From Verrucomicrobiota bacterium (GTDB taxonomy: Bacteria; Verrucomicrobiota; Verrucomicrobiia; CAIQCK01), in assembly GCA_016235595.1 (NCBI GenBank), contig JACRJX010000007.1:364583-428582 (forward strand): a stretch of 64,000 bases of DNA. Direction: 5' to 3'. This document shows positions 39,451 to 47,860 of the stretch, piece after piece. A program made the position numbers and the translations under genes. Every line of letters begins with the position of its first letter. The first letter of the stretch is position 1. The notes under the pieces were generated by a model. That model ran no database searches. It was not told where the DNA came from and was given only the letters and a program-made list of their open reading frames with translations.

Positions 39451-39480
39451 CACGGATGGAACACGGATGGAACACGGATT
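39451..39480. repeat. Short tandem repeat, 11-bp unit CACGGATGGAA
   Basis: Two full units and a partial third (39451-39461, 39462-39472, 39473-39480) lie just upstream of mutS. A related inverted version, ATCCGTGTGCATCCGTGG, occurs at 58851-58868. It looks like a dispersed intergenic motif rather than a gene-specific operator. Confidence 0.7.
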
Positions 39481-39520
39481 TTCCCTGAATCAGAGAGTTG
39501 CGGTGCCGACGGTTGGGCCA

Positions 39521-40378
39521 TTACCGCTTCTGCGACGGCTTGTCGGATAAATAGAGCTTGGCGAAGGCGGCGATGGCGTCGGCCACCTTGGCTGCGGTGG
39601 TTTTGAGATTCTCCTTCTTTCGAAGATCGGAGCCAAATTCCAATTGGATGGCGCCGATGCCCTCGCGCGCGCCGCAGGTCTGGGTGATGTAGCCGCCGGT
39701 GAAGCCGGCTGTCTCGCGGCTGGTGTCGGTGGGCTGGACCGTCAGGCCCCGCGCGGCCAGCAGCCCGCAGAAGCTTTCCGGGCCGGCATGGACTTTCTCG
39801 CCGAACTGCTGCACCAGCGCACGGTCGGTCTTGCCGTTCTGCGTGCCTCGGAAGACCGTGTCGCGGGCGGTGCCTTGGCCGTGGATGTCCAGCACCAGGC
39901 CGTGGCCGAACGCCTTCTGCACCTCGCCGCAGAACCGCGCGAGCGTCTGGTGGTAAGCATCATAAACCTGCCTGGCTTTCGGATCTTCAACGGCGATGTC
40001 GGCGGGCCGGTTGGGGTCAATGAACTTGCGGTGGAACTTCGCCACGACGTAGTAAGGCTTCTTGCCCAGCTTCGTTTCCAGCGCCGACGCCACCGCCAGC
40101 GCCAACTGCTCCGTGTTCACGTCGCGCTCGGTGCGGAAGCCGCTCGCGCCTTTTTGCAAGCCATCGCCCTGCCGTGCCGACACGCCGGGGATCTCGCCCT
40201 GCCCGCCGTGGGGCGCGGAGAGGATGACCGGCAACTGCCCTTCCTGGATGGCGATGAAGCCGGCCGGGGCGGACTTCTTCTGTTCAGCGCCCGCGCCGGT
40301 GGCCAGCGAGATCGCGGCCACGACGCAGGCAAGAAGCGGCCGGAATGCGGAAGCTCTCGCCCGTGCCTTCGGATTCAC
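39521..40378 (-). CDS. Exported N-formylglutamate amidohydrolase-like protein
   Basis: The product is 285 aa with a signal peptide (ACVVAAISLATGAGAEQ). Family motifs are SAPHGG near residue 54, DVNTEQLA, KFHRKFIDPNRP and LVLDIHGQGTARDT, with His and Glu residues that ligate zinc in this amidohydrolase/zinc-peptidase-like fold. True HutG enzymes are cytosolic and release glutamate from N-formylglutamate. An exported member more likely acts on another amide or peptide. It is upstream of mutS on the same strand. Confidence 0.82.
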   Translation of the reverse strand: MNPKARARASAFRPLLACVVAAISLATGAGAEQKKSAPAGFIAIQEGQLPVILSAPHGGQGEIPGVSARQGDGLQKGASGFRTERDVNTEQLALAVASALETKLGKKPYYVVAKFHRKFIDPNRPADIAVEDPKARQVYDAYHQTLARFCGEVQKAFGHGLVLDIHGQGTARDTVFRGTQNGKTDRALVQQFGEKVHAGPESFCGLLAARGLTVQPTDTSRETAGFTGGYITQTCGAREGIGAIQLEFGSDLRKKENLKTTAAKVADAIAAFAKLYLSDKPSQKR

Positions 40379-40573
40379 TGCGGTGATTGTATAGCGGCGG
40401 CGGGCGCGGGATTAAACCAAAATGTCAACGGCGGCGCGGGGCGTCCCGCCGCGGGGAGCCGGATGGATTGACGGCGCGGGGCGATTGCGATAGAAAGCCG
40501 GCCATCGAAGCCCAAAGGAACCAACGGGAGTGTTTGCCGTCCTGGAGAAACAACGCGGAAGGAAAGTGAGGAC

Positions 40574-41032
40574 ATGAAACTGATCCACGCCATCGCAGCA
40601 GCCGCATTTCTGTTGTCCATCGCGCCGCCACGGGCCGCCTCTGCCGACAACCGGCCGCCAACGCCGGCGGAGGCGCAGCTTCAGTTGGTCGAAGTCAAAC
40701 AGACCAACCGGAAGAAGGACGGGCGCGAGAGCCGCGAGTTGGCCATCACGATACGGAACAACGGCCCGCAACCGGTGGCGTGCGTGACGTTGCGCTGGGG
40801 CATCGTGAGAACCCACTCCTCCTCGCCCCACACGGTTGCTTATGGCGCGGAGAAGACCGTGGACTTCAAGCCGTTGCAGACGGAGGTGGTCCACACGGGC
40901 GCGCTCTCAGCCCCCGCGGGCCGGATCATCGGCCACGGCGCGCAGATCCTGGTCGGGGCGAAGGTGGTCGTGGAGCAGTTTTTTCCCGACTCGGTCAAGC
41001 CGGCGTTTGAGAAGCTCAAGCCGTTGCCGTAA
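40574..41032 (+). CDS. Small exported protein, unknown function
   Basis: The product is 152 aa with a signal peptide (MKLIHAIAAAAFLLSIAPPRAASA, cleaved near ASA-DN). A GGAAAGTGAGG stretch precedes the ATG. The mature part looks like one beta-sandwich domain (ESRELAITIRNNGPQPVACVTLRW, VDFKPLQTEVVHTG). No recognised family or catalytic motif. It is divergent from the amidohydrolase gene and convergent with the next. Confidence 0.7.
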   Translation: MKLIHAIAAAAFLLSIAPPRAASADNRPPTPAEAQLQLVEVKQTNRKKDGRESRELAITIRNNGPQPVACVTLRWGIVRTHSSSPHTVAYGAEKTVDFKPLQTEVVHTGALSAPAGRIIGHGAQILVGAKVVVEQFFPDSVKPAFEKLKPLP

Positions 41033-41047
41033 ACGCCGCACGGCGCT

Positions 41048-41566
41048 TCATTGCGCCACGGGGCTGCGGATGAGGTGGAAGAGCAACAGCGCCACGGCCA
41101 GGTAGCCGAGCCACAGCCCGTAGAGCGCGAGCGACAGGCCGCCGACGACCGGCGGCGAGTGCCGGAACCGCCACTGGGCGAAGTGGCCCAGCCCGATCGC
41201 GAGGAGGGCGAGCGGACCGGCCCAGAGTCCCGCGATGCCGCAAAGGAACGCCCCCGTCGCGAGCCGGCACGTGGGGCCTGCCTGCCAGTGGGTCCGGCGC
41301 TCCTCCGGCAGCGGCGGCGCGAACACCGGCTGGGCGAATTTCTCGCCGGACAAGGCCTCGGTCTCCACCGACGGCGCCATCACGGCCGCCAGCTCGGTCA
41401 GTTCGCCCGCGAGCCGCCAGCTCTGGTCGCGCGAGTTCCACACCCACGTTGCGGGTTGGACTTTGCCCCGGCGCATCCAATCCAGCATCGTGGCCCAGTC
41501 CACCGGACCGTGTTCGCGGAACGACTCATCCAGGACCCGGAACATCGTATCGGACAGATTGCTCAT
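41048..41566 (-). CDS. GYF_2-domain membrane protein
   Basis: The product is about 172 aa. The N-terminal 60 residues match the GYF_2 pattern (GPVDWATMLDWMRRGKVQPATWVW ... W-R-L-A, quoted in part), a small domain that binds Pro-rich or other linear peptides. After a Pro-rich linker, two membrane helices (CGIAGLWAGPLALLAIGLGH and GLSLALYGLWLGYLAVALLL) form a DUF4190-like unit. GTG 41569 is an alternative start. Role unknown. Confidence 0.75.
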   Translation of the reverse strand: MSNLSDTMFRVLDESFREHGPVDWATMLDWMRRGKVQPATWVWNSRDQSWRLAGELTELAAVMAPSVETEALSGEKFAQPVFAPPLPEERRTHWQAGPTCRLATGAFLCGIAGLWAGPLALLAIGLGHFAQWRFRHSPPVVGGLSLALYGLWLGYLAVALLLFHLIRSPVAQ

Positions 41567-41763
41567 CACGCCCGCCTTGCCCTAACCTGTAACACACCGG
41601 GGTGCGGGCAACAAGTTTGCCGTTCGCCACGCGCGTTTTGTTTGAACGGATTTTTCCAAAACATTGTCATAGACGGGCCAAGACACCGTGTGTAGAGTGC
41701 GCGCCTTCTGTCCGCCGGGCGCAAGCGCGGCGCGCAGCCAAAAACCGAATCAAAGGAAAAACG

Positions 41764-42093
41764 ATGCAAGACTTTGTGAAAAAACTGTTGGTGCCGGTCG
41801 CCATCCTGCTGGCGGCGGGCAGCATGGTCCTGGCGTGGACGCGGGTCAGTAAGCATGAGCAACTTTTGGACGACGGGCGGAAATTGCAGCCCGAACTTAA
41901 CAACATCCAGATGCGGCAGCTCGTTTTCCGCGGCCTGGCTCAGGATCTTCTGGCTTACAGCCAGCAGAACCCGAACATTGACGCCGTGCTTGTGCCGATG
42001 GGCCTGAAGGCTGCGCCGGCACGACCCCAGACAGACCCGCCGGCCCAGCCCCAGCAGCCCAGCGCGGGTTCCACCACCACTCCCCGGAGATAA
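41764..42093 (+). CDS. Small single-pass membrane protein A
   Basis: The product is 109 aa from ATG 41764 with AAAGGA at 8-nt spacing. One membrane helix (LLVPVAILLAAGSMVLAW), a short helical stretch (QLLDDGRKLQPELNNIQMRQ), then a Pro/Gln/Ala-rich tail. It lies 2 nt before a gene of the same layout. Both precede the membrane Ser/Thr kinase, so they may be linked to it. Confidence 0.7.
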   Translation: MQDFVKKLLVPVAILLAAGSMVLAWTRVSKHEQLLDDGRKLQPELNNIQMRQLVFRGLAQDLLAYSQQNPNIDAVLVPMGLKAAPARPQTDPPAQPQQPSAGSTTTPRR

Positions 42094-42095
42094 CC

Positions 42096-42491
42096 ATGAG
42101 CGAAATGAATTCCAACAAGTGTTCGGGCACCCCCATCGTCAGCCTTTCCGTCGCTGTTCTGGCCATCCTCGTTGCCGTGCTGGCGTGGCTGTTTAGCGGT
42201 TTCATCAAGCAGCAGAATGAGAATCTCACCACGAACATCGTGGCAACCCGACAGCAGGCTGAAGCCAGCTCTCAGCAATTGAATAACTTGATTCAGTTGC
42301 TCGGGCAGTATCTGCAGCAGACCCGTGACCCCAATGTCGTCATGATCATGAATCGCCGCGGCCTCAACGTGCAGCTCCAGCAGCCGCAGGCCGGCGCTCA
42401 ACAGCCCGCTCAGCCTGCGACGGGTGCGCCTGCCACTCCCCGGCCGGCCGCAACCGGCGCCACCACGCAGCCAGCCCAGCCGCGGCGTTAG
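42096..42491 (+). CDS. Small single-pass membrane protein B
   Basis: The product is 131 aa. A membrane helix (PIVSLSVAVLAILVAVLAWL), then a coiled coil (QQNENLTTNIVATRQQAEAS) and a tail of Gln, Pro, Ala and Thr. It follows protein A by 2 nt, so the two are translationally coupled and probably act together at the inner membrane. No known family. Confidence 0.7.
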   Translation: MSEMNSNKCSGTPIVSLSVAVLAILVAVLAWLFSGFIKQQNENLTTNIVATRQQAEASSQQLNNLIQLLGQYLQQTRDPNVVMIMNRRGLNVQLQQPQAGAQQPAQPATGAPATPRPAATGATTQPAQPRR

Positions 42492-42663
42492 CCGGCGGCA
42501 ACGGCAGCCAGTATCCAGGACGCGCATCCGCGCGTGCGGTTCCCGACGTGTCTGGCGTGTGGACACCGCGTTGTCTGCCCGCATCCGGACGGCGGCGATC
42601 CAGATCGGCGGCGCAAGCCACCCTGCGCCGTCAGATGGCGGACCTTTTTCCGTCGGGCAGGGC

Positions 42664-42693
42664 TTGTGAACGGCCGCAACGCCGGTTTAGAGT
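42664..42693 (+). promoter_or_regulatory. Promoter-like pair upstream of the Ser/Thr kinase
   Basis: TTGTGA (42664-42669), 18-bp spacer, TAGAGT (42688-42693). The -10 box ends 9 nt before the kinase ATG, and no Shine-Dalgarno sequence is visible. This resembles the dinB arrangement. Confidence 0.4.
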
Positions 42694-42702
42694 CTGCCGT
42701 CC

Positions 42703-44739
42703 ATGTCCGACCCCGATCTCGAAATACCGGGCTACGAAGTCCTCGGCCACATCGGCGAAGGCGGCATGGGCACCGTCTATCGCGCCCGGCAGCTCTCGCT
42801 CGATCGCCTCGTCGCCATCAAGGTCCTCCGGCCCGAGATCGCCAAGGACGCCGCGTTCACCACGAAATTCCTCCACGAGGCGCGCGCCGCCGCCAAACTC
42901 TCCCACCCCCACATCGTCCAGGCCATCGAGGCCGGCGAACACAACGGCGTCTGGTATTTCGTCATGGAACTGGTCGAGGCCGGCACGCTCCACGACCGGT
43001 TCACCCGCGAAAACAAAATCCTCGAACTCGACGCCATCGAACTCGGCCTCCAGATCGCGCAGGCCCTTGACTTCGCCTGGCGCCGCGCCCGGATCGTCCA
43101 CCGCGACATCAAGCCCGCCAACATCCTCCTCACCTCCGACGGCCAGGCCAAGGTCGCCGACCTCGGCCTCGCCCACCGCCACGGCGCCCCCACCGTCAAG
43201 GACGGCTTCGCCGAAGGCACGCCCCAGTATTGCTCGCCCGAACAATGCCGCGCCGACAAGGACCTCGACACCCGCACCGACCTCTACGCGCTCGGCTGCA
43301 CGCTCTACCACGGCCTCTGCGGCCGCCCCCCCTTCGACGACAAGGACCCGTTGCAGGTCATGGCGATGCAGATCCACGACACGCCCGAGCCGCCGCGCAA
43401 GCTCAACCCGGAGGTTTCAACAGAACTGGAAGCGTTCATCCTCAAGCTCATCGCCAAGAACCCGGCCGACCGCTACCAGACGCCCGCCGAAGCCATCGAG
43501 GAACTCGAACGCATCCGCGCCCTCCGCACCGGCAAACCCCGCGGCGGCCCGCGCACCGGGGCACGCCCGCCCGAAACGCGCACCTCCAAACCGGCGCCGC
43601 GCCGCTCATCCATCGGGCCGCTCCTTGGCGTGGCCGTGTTGATTGTCGTCACGGCAGCCGCCGGCTACAGATTCTTCCAACAACAGCGGCAACAGCAGCA
43701 ACAGGCGCGCCCGCCCGCAACCTCCACGCTCCAGAGGGTCCGCCAATCCGGAACCAACATCGTCCTCATCATCCCGCGCGCCACCAACGCCGCTGTCAAG
43801 GCCGACGTCACGCCGCCCCTGCCCGCCCCGGCGGATGTCCCGGCCGCTGCGGTCGCGCCAGCCACCCACATCCCGGCTGTCGCCGTTGCGCCCGCGACCA
43901 ACGTCATGCCCGCCGCTGCGCCCGCCCCGGACACCAACATGGCCGTCGTCCTGCCCGAACAGCCCGACCAGCCTGACGACCGTCCGGTGTTGCTCGCGCA
44001 GATCAAGCAACTCATGGGCGACGTGGACTCCCTCCAGCAGTCCAACAAGTTCGTTGAAGCCGAAGCCGTCCTGACCGGCAGCCTCACCAACTTCGCCGCG
44101 CGGCCCGTCCTCCAGAAACTCGTCGAGGCCCGCCTCGACGAAATCAAGGCCGTCCACGCCGACTTCGACAAGAAACAGGCCGACGCCGAGCGCGCCCGCC
44201 TCCAGCAACTCGACGCCGCGGCGCGCTCCATCGTCGCGCCGGCCGACCCGCTCGTGCGCACGTTCAACTTCGAGCGCGCCCAGCAATACGTCGCCGCCCT
44301 CGCCGCCAAGACCACCGACCCCGACCTGCGCCCGCGCATCCAGACCCGCGCCGACGAACTCCAACTCCTCGTCGAGTTGAAGACCCGACTTATCGTCATC
44401 ATCGGCAAAGGCACCCTCCCCGCCCGCAACCTCGCCCTGCGCACCGGCGGCGCCATCAACGGCCGGCCCGCCGCCGCCGATGTGGACACCGTCAGCATCG
44501 CGCTCGCCAGCGGCGCCGGCTCCATCGCGCTGCCGTGGGGCCACTTTGCCGAGCAGACCCTTTACGAACTGCTCCAACAAAGCGTGACCTACCAGGACGG
44601 CCGCGCGCTCGCCGCCATGGCCCTCTACGCGTGGGAAACCGGCCGCGCCGCCGACGCCAAACGCTACTACGACGCCGCCCGCGCCGTGCTCGGCGACGCC
44701 AACGTCCCGCCCGCCCTCAAACGCCGCGCCGGGCCGTGA
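42703..44739 (+). CDS. Membrane Ser/Thr protein kinase (PknB-type)
   Basis: The product is 678 aa. The kinase domain (about 8-275) has the Gly loop GEGGMGTVY, Lys in VAIKVLRPE, the catalytic loop VHRDIKPANILL, a DLG in place of DFG (KVADLGLAH) and GTPQYCSPEQ. A Pro-rich juxtamembrane region, one membrane helix (LLGVAVLIVVTAAAGYRF), a Pro/Ala/Thr-rich stalk and a helical extracytoplasmic domain (about 420-670) follow. It phosphorylates unknown targets. Two small membrane proteins lie upstream, and a strong terminator closes the unit. Confidence 0.92.
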   Translation: MSDPDLEIPGYEVLGHIGEGGMGTVYRARQLSLDRLVAIKVLRPEIAKDAAFTTKFLHEARAAAKLSHPHIVQAIEAGEHNGVWYFVMELVEAGTLHDRFTRENKILELDAIELGLQIAQALDFAWRRARIVHRDIKPANILLTSDGQAKVADLGLAHRHGAPTVKDGFAEGTPQYCSPEQCRADKDLDTRTDLYALGCTLYHGLCGRPPFDDKDPLQVMAMQIHDTPEPPRKLNPEVSTELEAFILKLIAKNPADRYQTPAEAIEELERIRALRTGKPRGGPRTGARPPETRTSKPAPRRSSIGPLLGVAVLIVVTAAAGYRFFQQQRQQQQQARPPATSTLQRVRQSGTNIVLIIPRATNAAVKADVTPPLPAPADVPAAAVAPATHIPAVAVAPATNVMPAAAPAPDTNMAVVLPEQPDQPDDRPVLLAQIKQLMGDVDSLQQSNKFVEAEAVLTGSLTNFAARPVLQKLVEARLDEIKAVHADFDKKQADAERARLQQLDAAARSIVAPADPLVRTFNFERAQQYVAALAAKTTDPDLRPRIQTRADELQLLVELKTRLIVIIGKGTLPARNLALRTGGAINGRPAAADVDTVSIALASGAGSIALPWGHFAEQTLYELLQQSVTYQDGRALAAMALYAWETGRAADAKRYYDAARAVLGDANVPPALKRRAGP

Positions 44740-44954
44740 CCCCGCGCGTCACGCGCAGATGAACGCGAAGTCCGAAAGCCGAAGCTCGGACCGGAGCCTG
44801 CGACAGGCGGATTCGTTGGACTGAAGTTTTTTGAAAAGTTGCCGATAATGCAATTGACTCATCGGAGGGTGGCGCGTAGTGTCGGCCACAGCCGGGAGAC
44901 AACGGCACGGATTTGCGGCAGCCTAGATCCAAAAGATAGGCCGGCCGCTTTTAA

Positions 44955-44989
44955 GGTTCAGGCGTCCTAGGGACGCCTGAACCGTTTTT
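44955..44989 (+). terminator. Rho-independent terminator after the Ser/Thr kinase gene
   Basis: A perfect 13-bp stem, GGTTCAGGCGTCC (44955-44967) with GGACGCCTGAACC (44971-44983), encloses the loop TAG and is followed by GTTTTT. It lies 216 nt after the kinase stop and just before the aroB promoter. The rest of the 295-bp gap (44740-45034) shows no gene. Confidence 0.85.
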
Positions 44990-44995
44990 GGCCGC

Positions 44996-45023
44996 TTGAC
45001 TTGACCCGCTCCAGCCTTAAGCT
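44996..45023 (+). promoter_or_regulatory. Promoter-like pair upstream of aroB
   Basis: TTGACT (44996-45001), 16-bp spacer, TAAGCT (45018-45023). The -10 box ends 11 nt before the aroB ATG, again implying a very short leader. The -10 match is modest. Confidence 0.4.
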
Positions 45024-45034
45024 GCCGCCCGCTC

Positions 45035-46126
45035 ATGGCCAACACCGTCCACGTCGCGCTCGGCGAGCGCAGCTACGACATCCTCATCGGCAACGGCTTG
45101 CTTCCGGCGAAACTGCCGGAGCTTGCCGCGCAACTCAAGCTGGGCCGCCGCTGCGCGATCATCACTGACTCGACCGTCAGCCCGCTCTACGGCGTCGCCG
45201 TGCGTGACGCGCTGGCGGGCGCGGGCTTGCAGGCCAGCGTGCTGGCCGTGCCGGCGGGCGAGAACTCCAAGTCGCTCAAGATTTCCGGTGGACTTTACGA
45301 GCAACTCGCGACCGCAGGGTTGGGCCGGCGTTCGTTCATCGTCGCGCTCGGCGGCGGCGTGGTCGGTGATCTCGCAGGCTTCATCGCGGCGACCTATCTG
45401 CGCGGCGTGGATTTCGTGCAGGTGCCGACGACGCTGCTCGCGATGGTGGACAGCTCCGTCGGCGGCAAGGTCGCCATCAACCTCCCGCAGGGCAAGAACC
45501 TCGTCGGCGCGTTTTATCAACCACGCCTGGTGCTGGCCGACCTCGCCACGTTGCGCTCGCTGCCCGAGCGCGAGTTCCGCTCCGGCATGGCCGAGGTCAT
45601 CAAATACGGCATCATCTGCGACGCGAAGTTGTTCGAGTTGCTGGAGCAGCGGCTCGACGCGTTGATGGCGAAGGACATGGCCCAACTCGCGCCGGTCATC
45701 GCCCGTTGCTGCCAGATCAAGGCCGAGGTTGTCTCCCAAGACGAACGCGAGAGCGGCCCGCGCGCCATCCTCAACTTCGGCCACACCGTCGGCCACGCCA
45801 TCGAGGCCGTCACGGGCTACGGCGGCTATCTGCACGGCGAGGCGGTCGCCATCGGGATGCTCGCTGCGGCGCGCCTGTCCCAGAAGCGCGGCGGCCTCGG
45901 CGCGGCCGGCGTGGCGCGCATCGAGTCGCTGTTGCGACGCGCCGGGTTTGATCTCACGCTGCCTGCCGTGCCGTTCGCGAAGATCATCGGCCCGATGCGC
46001 GTGGACAAGAAGGCCGTCGAAGGCAAACTGCGCTTCGTGCTCGCGCGCCGGATTGGCGAGGTGTTCGTCAGCGACGCGGTGACCGAAGCCGATATCGAGG
46101 AGGTCTGGAATGTCAGCCGTCGGTGA
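45035..46126 (+). CDS. aroB: 3-Dehydroquinate synthase
   Basis: The product is 363 aa of standard length. It has GENSKS, ALGGGVVGDLAGFIAATYLRG, QVPTTLLAMVDSSVGGKVAINLPQGKN (quoted as blocks), Zn ligands in the FGHTVGHAIE and YLHGEAVAIGM motifs. It makes 3-dehydroquinate from DAHP with NAD+ and a divalent metal, in the shikimate pathway, which also supplies chorismate to MqnA. It overlaps the next gene by 17 nt and opens the aroB-unknown-dprA-topA-xer run. Confidence 0.96.
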   Translation: MANTVHVALGERSYDILIGNGLLPAKLPELAAQLKLGRRCAIITDSTVSPLYGVAVRDALAGAGLQASVLAVPAGENSKSLKISGGLYEQLATAGLGRRSFIVALGGGVVGDLAGFIAATYLRGVDFVQVPTTLLAMVDSSVGGKVAINLPQGKNLVGAFYQPRLVLADLATLRSLPEREFRSGMAEVIKYGIICDAKLFELLEQRLDALMAKDMAQLAPVIARCCQIKAEVVSQDERESGPRAILNFGHTVGHAIEAVTGYGGYLHGEAVAIGMLAAARLSQKRGGLGAAGVARIESLLRRAGFDLTLPAVPFAKIIGPMRVDKKAVEGKLRFVLARRIGEVFVSDAVTEADIEEVWNVSRR

Positions 46127-46733
46127 ATCCATCGTCAGGGAATTCTTCGAGGCGCACGGTTTTCTGGTGAGCCAGCGGCGCAAATACGCCGTCGTGGCCC
46201 GCGAGAAGACCGCGACCGAGGAGATTGACTTCATCGTCTATAATCCGCGCGCCGACCTCGCGGCCGGGCCGCCCAGCTTCGTGCTCGGCCTCGACGACCT
46301 TCAGCGCGTCGCGCGGGCCATCGTCGTGGTCAAGCCGTGGCACACCGAGCGGTTCGGACCGTCAATCGTCTCGAAGAAGCAAATGCTGAAGTTTGTCGAG
46401 AAACAGTCGCTCGATGCCGCCGAACTGCTGGTGGGCAGTGAGGACGGTCCGTTGCTGAAACTGCTGGTCGTGCCGGGACTGCCTGCGAGCGAATCGCTCA
46501 AGTCGAAGACCATCGAGTTGCTTCGCGCGGCGGGCGTGGACGGCGTCATCATCTTCCGCACGATGCTGCTGTCAATCATCGCCTCCATCGAAGTGAATCG
46601 CAATTACACCAAGAGCGACCTGCTGGAGGTCATCCGCATCCTGAAGCTCTACCATCTCATGAAGGATCCGCAGCTTGAGTTGTTCGCGCGGAAACGCCAG
46701 CCCGCGGCGAAGAAGAAGGCCGAAACGGCCTAG
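46110..46733 (+). CDS. Unknown protein between aroB and dprA with clamp-binding-like tail
   Basis: The product is 207 aa. The first half is an alpha-beta domain (SIVREFFEAHGFLVSQRRKY, then TEEIDFIVYNP and RAIVVVKPW) whose spacing recalls PD-(D/E)XK nuclease-like folds, but the second acidic residue is missing, so catalysis is doubtful. The second half is mainly helical. Near the end DPQLELFARKR fits a beta-clamp-binding pentapeptide (QLELF), followed by a Lys/Ala-rich tail. It overlaps aroB by 17 nt and precedes dprA by 20 nt, suggesting a DNA-related role. That role is inference. Confidence 0.8.
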   Translation: MSAVGESIVREFFEAHGFLVSQRRKYAVVAREKTATEEIDFIVYNPRADLAAGPPSFVLGLDDLQRVARAIVVVKPWHTERFGPSIVSKKQMLKFVEKQSLDAAELLVGSEDGPLLKLLVVPGLPASESLKSKTIELLRAAGVDGVIIFRTMLLSIIASIEVNRNYTKSDLLEVIRILKLYHLMKDPQLELFARKRQPAAKKKAETA

Positions 46734-46753
46734 ACGGAGGGAAACGTTTCACC

Positions 46754-47860
46754 ATGGAGGCTCGCGACGCATATATCGCGCTCAACATGATTGACCATGT
46801 CGGGCCGGTGCGCGTCAAGCGGCTGCTGGAGCGGTTCGGCCAGCCGCAGGCGATCCTAGCCGCCAGCGCGCGTGAGTTGATGCGCGTGGACGGCGTTGGC
46901 GAGGAAGTGGCCCGCGCGATCACGGGCTGGCAGTCGCAAGTGGACCTCGACCGCGAACTGAAACGCATCGCGGATTTCGGCGCGCGCGTGCTGACGCTCG
47001 ACGACGCCGATTACCCCGAAAACCTCCGCCAGATCTACGACCCGCCGTTGGCGCTCTATGTGAAGGGCGCGCTGGAGCCGCGCGACAAGCACGCTGTCGC
47101 CATCGTCGGCTCGCGCCAGACGACCTACTACGGGCTGGAGACCGCGCGCAAGCTCGGCTACCAGCTCGCGTTCGCCGGCATCACGGTTGTCAGCGGCCTG
47201 GCGCGCGGCATTGACACCGCGGCGCACCAAGGCGCGCTCGCGGCCAACGGCCGCACCTTGGCCGTGCTCGGCACGGGCCTCGATGTGGTCTATCCGCCGG
47301 AGAACGGCGCGCTCTACGAGAAGATCGCCGCGGGCGGCGGCGCGGTGATGACGCAGTTTCCGTTCGGCGTGCGGCCCGACCCGCAGCACTTCCCGCTTCG
47401 CAACCGCATCGTCAGCGGCCTCTCGCTGGGCATCATCGTCGTCGAGGCGGGCCTCGGCAGCGGCGCGCTCATCACGGCGAACATGGCGCTCGACCAGGGC
47501 CGGCAGGTGTTTGCCGTGCCAGGCCGCGCGGACTCGCCGCAATCCAAAGGCTGCCACCGGCTCATCAAGGGCGGTGCGAAACTGGTCGAGGACGCGGAGG
47601 ACGTGCTGACGGAGTTCGAGGATCTGTTCCCGAAATCCGCGCGGCCTGCGGCGCCCGAAACCACTCCGGATGCGGTCGAGCTTTCCGATGTCGAGCAGAA
47701 GGTGCTCGCCGCGATCGGCGACGAGGAGACCGACCTCGATGCGGTCATCCGGCAAAGCGGGTTGACATCGGCGGAGGTTTTCGCCACGTTGCTGCGCCTT
47801 GAGATGAGGCGCTTGATCAGACAGTTGCCTGGCAAGCGCCTCGTCCGCATAAAGCCATGA
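46754..47860 (+). CDS. dprA: DNA-processing protein DprA
   Basis: The product is 368 aa. It has an N-terminal HhH-like region (HVGPVRVKRLLERFG, DGVGEEVARAI), a Rossmann-like core with AIVGSRQTTYYG, VVSGLARGIDTAAHQGAL and FPLRNRIVSGLS, and a C-terminal winged helix (LDAVIRQSGLTSAEVFATLLRLEM, quoted in part). DprA loads RecA on incoming single-stranded DNA during natural transformation. GGAGGGAAACG precedes the ATG. It overlaps topA by 4 nt (ATGA). Confidence 0.96.
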   Translation: MEARDAYIALNMIDHVGPVRVKRLLERFGQPQAILAASARELMRVDGVGEEVARAITGWQSQVDLDRELKRIADFGARVLTLDDADYPENLRQIYDPPLALYVKGALEPRDKHAVAIVGSRQTTYYGLETARKLGYQLAFAGITVVSGLARGIDTAAHQGALAANGRTLAVLGTGLDVVYPPENGALYEKIAAGGGAVMTQFPFGVRPDPQHFPLRNRIVSGLSLGIIVVEAGLGSGALITANMALDQGRQVFAVPGRADSPQSKGCHRLIKGGAKLVEDAEDVLTEFEDLFPKSARPAAPETTPDAVELSDVEQKVLAAIGDEETDLDAVIRQSGLTSAEVFATLLRLEMRRLIRQLPGKRLVRIKP

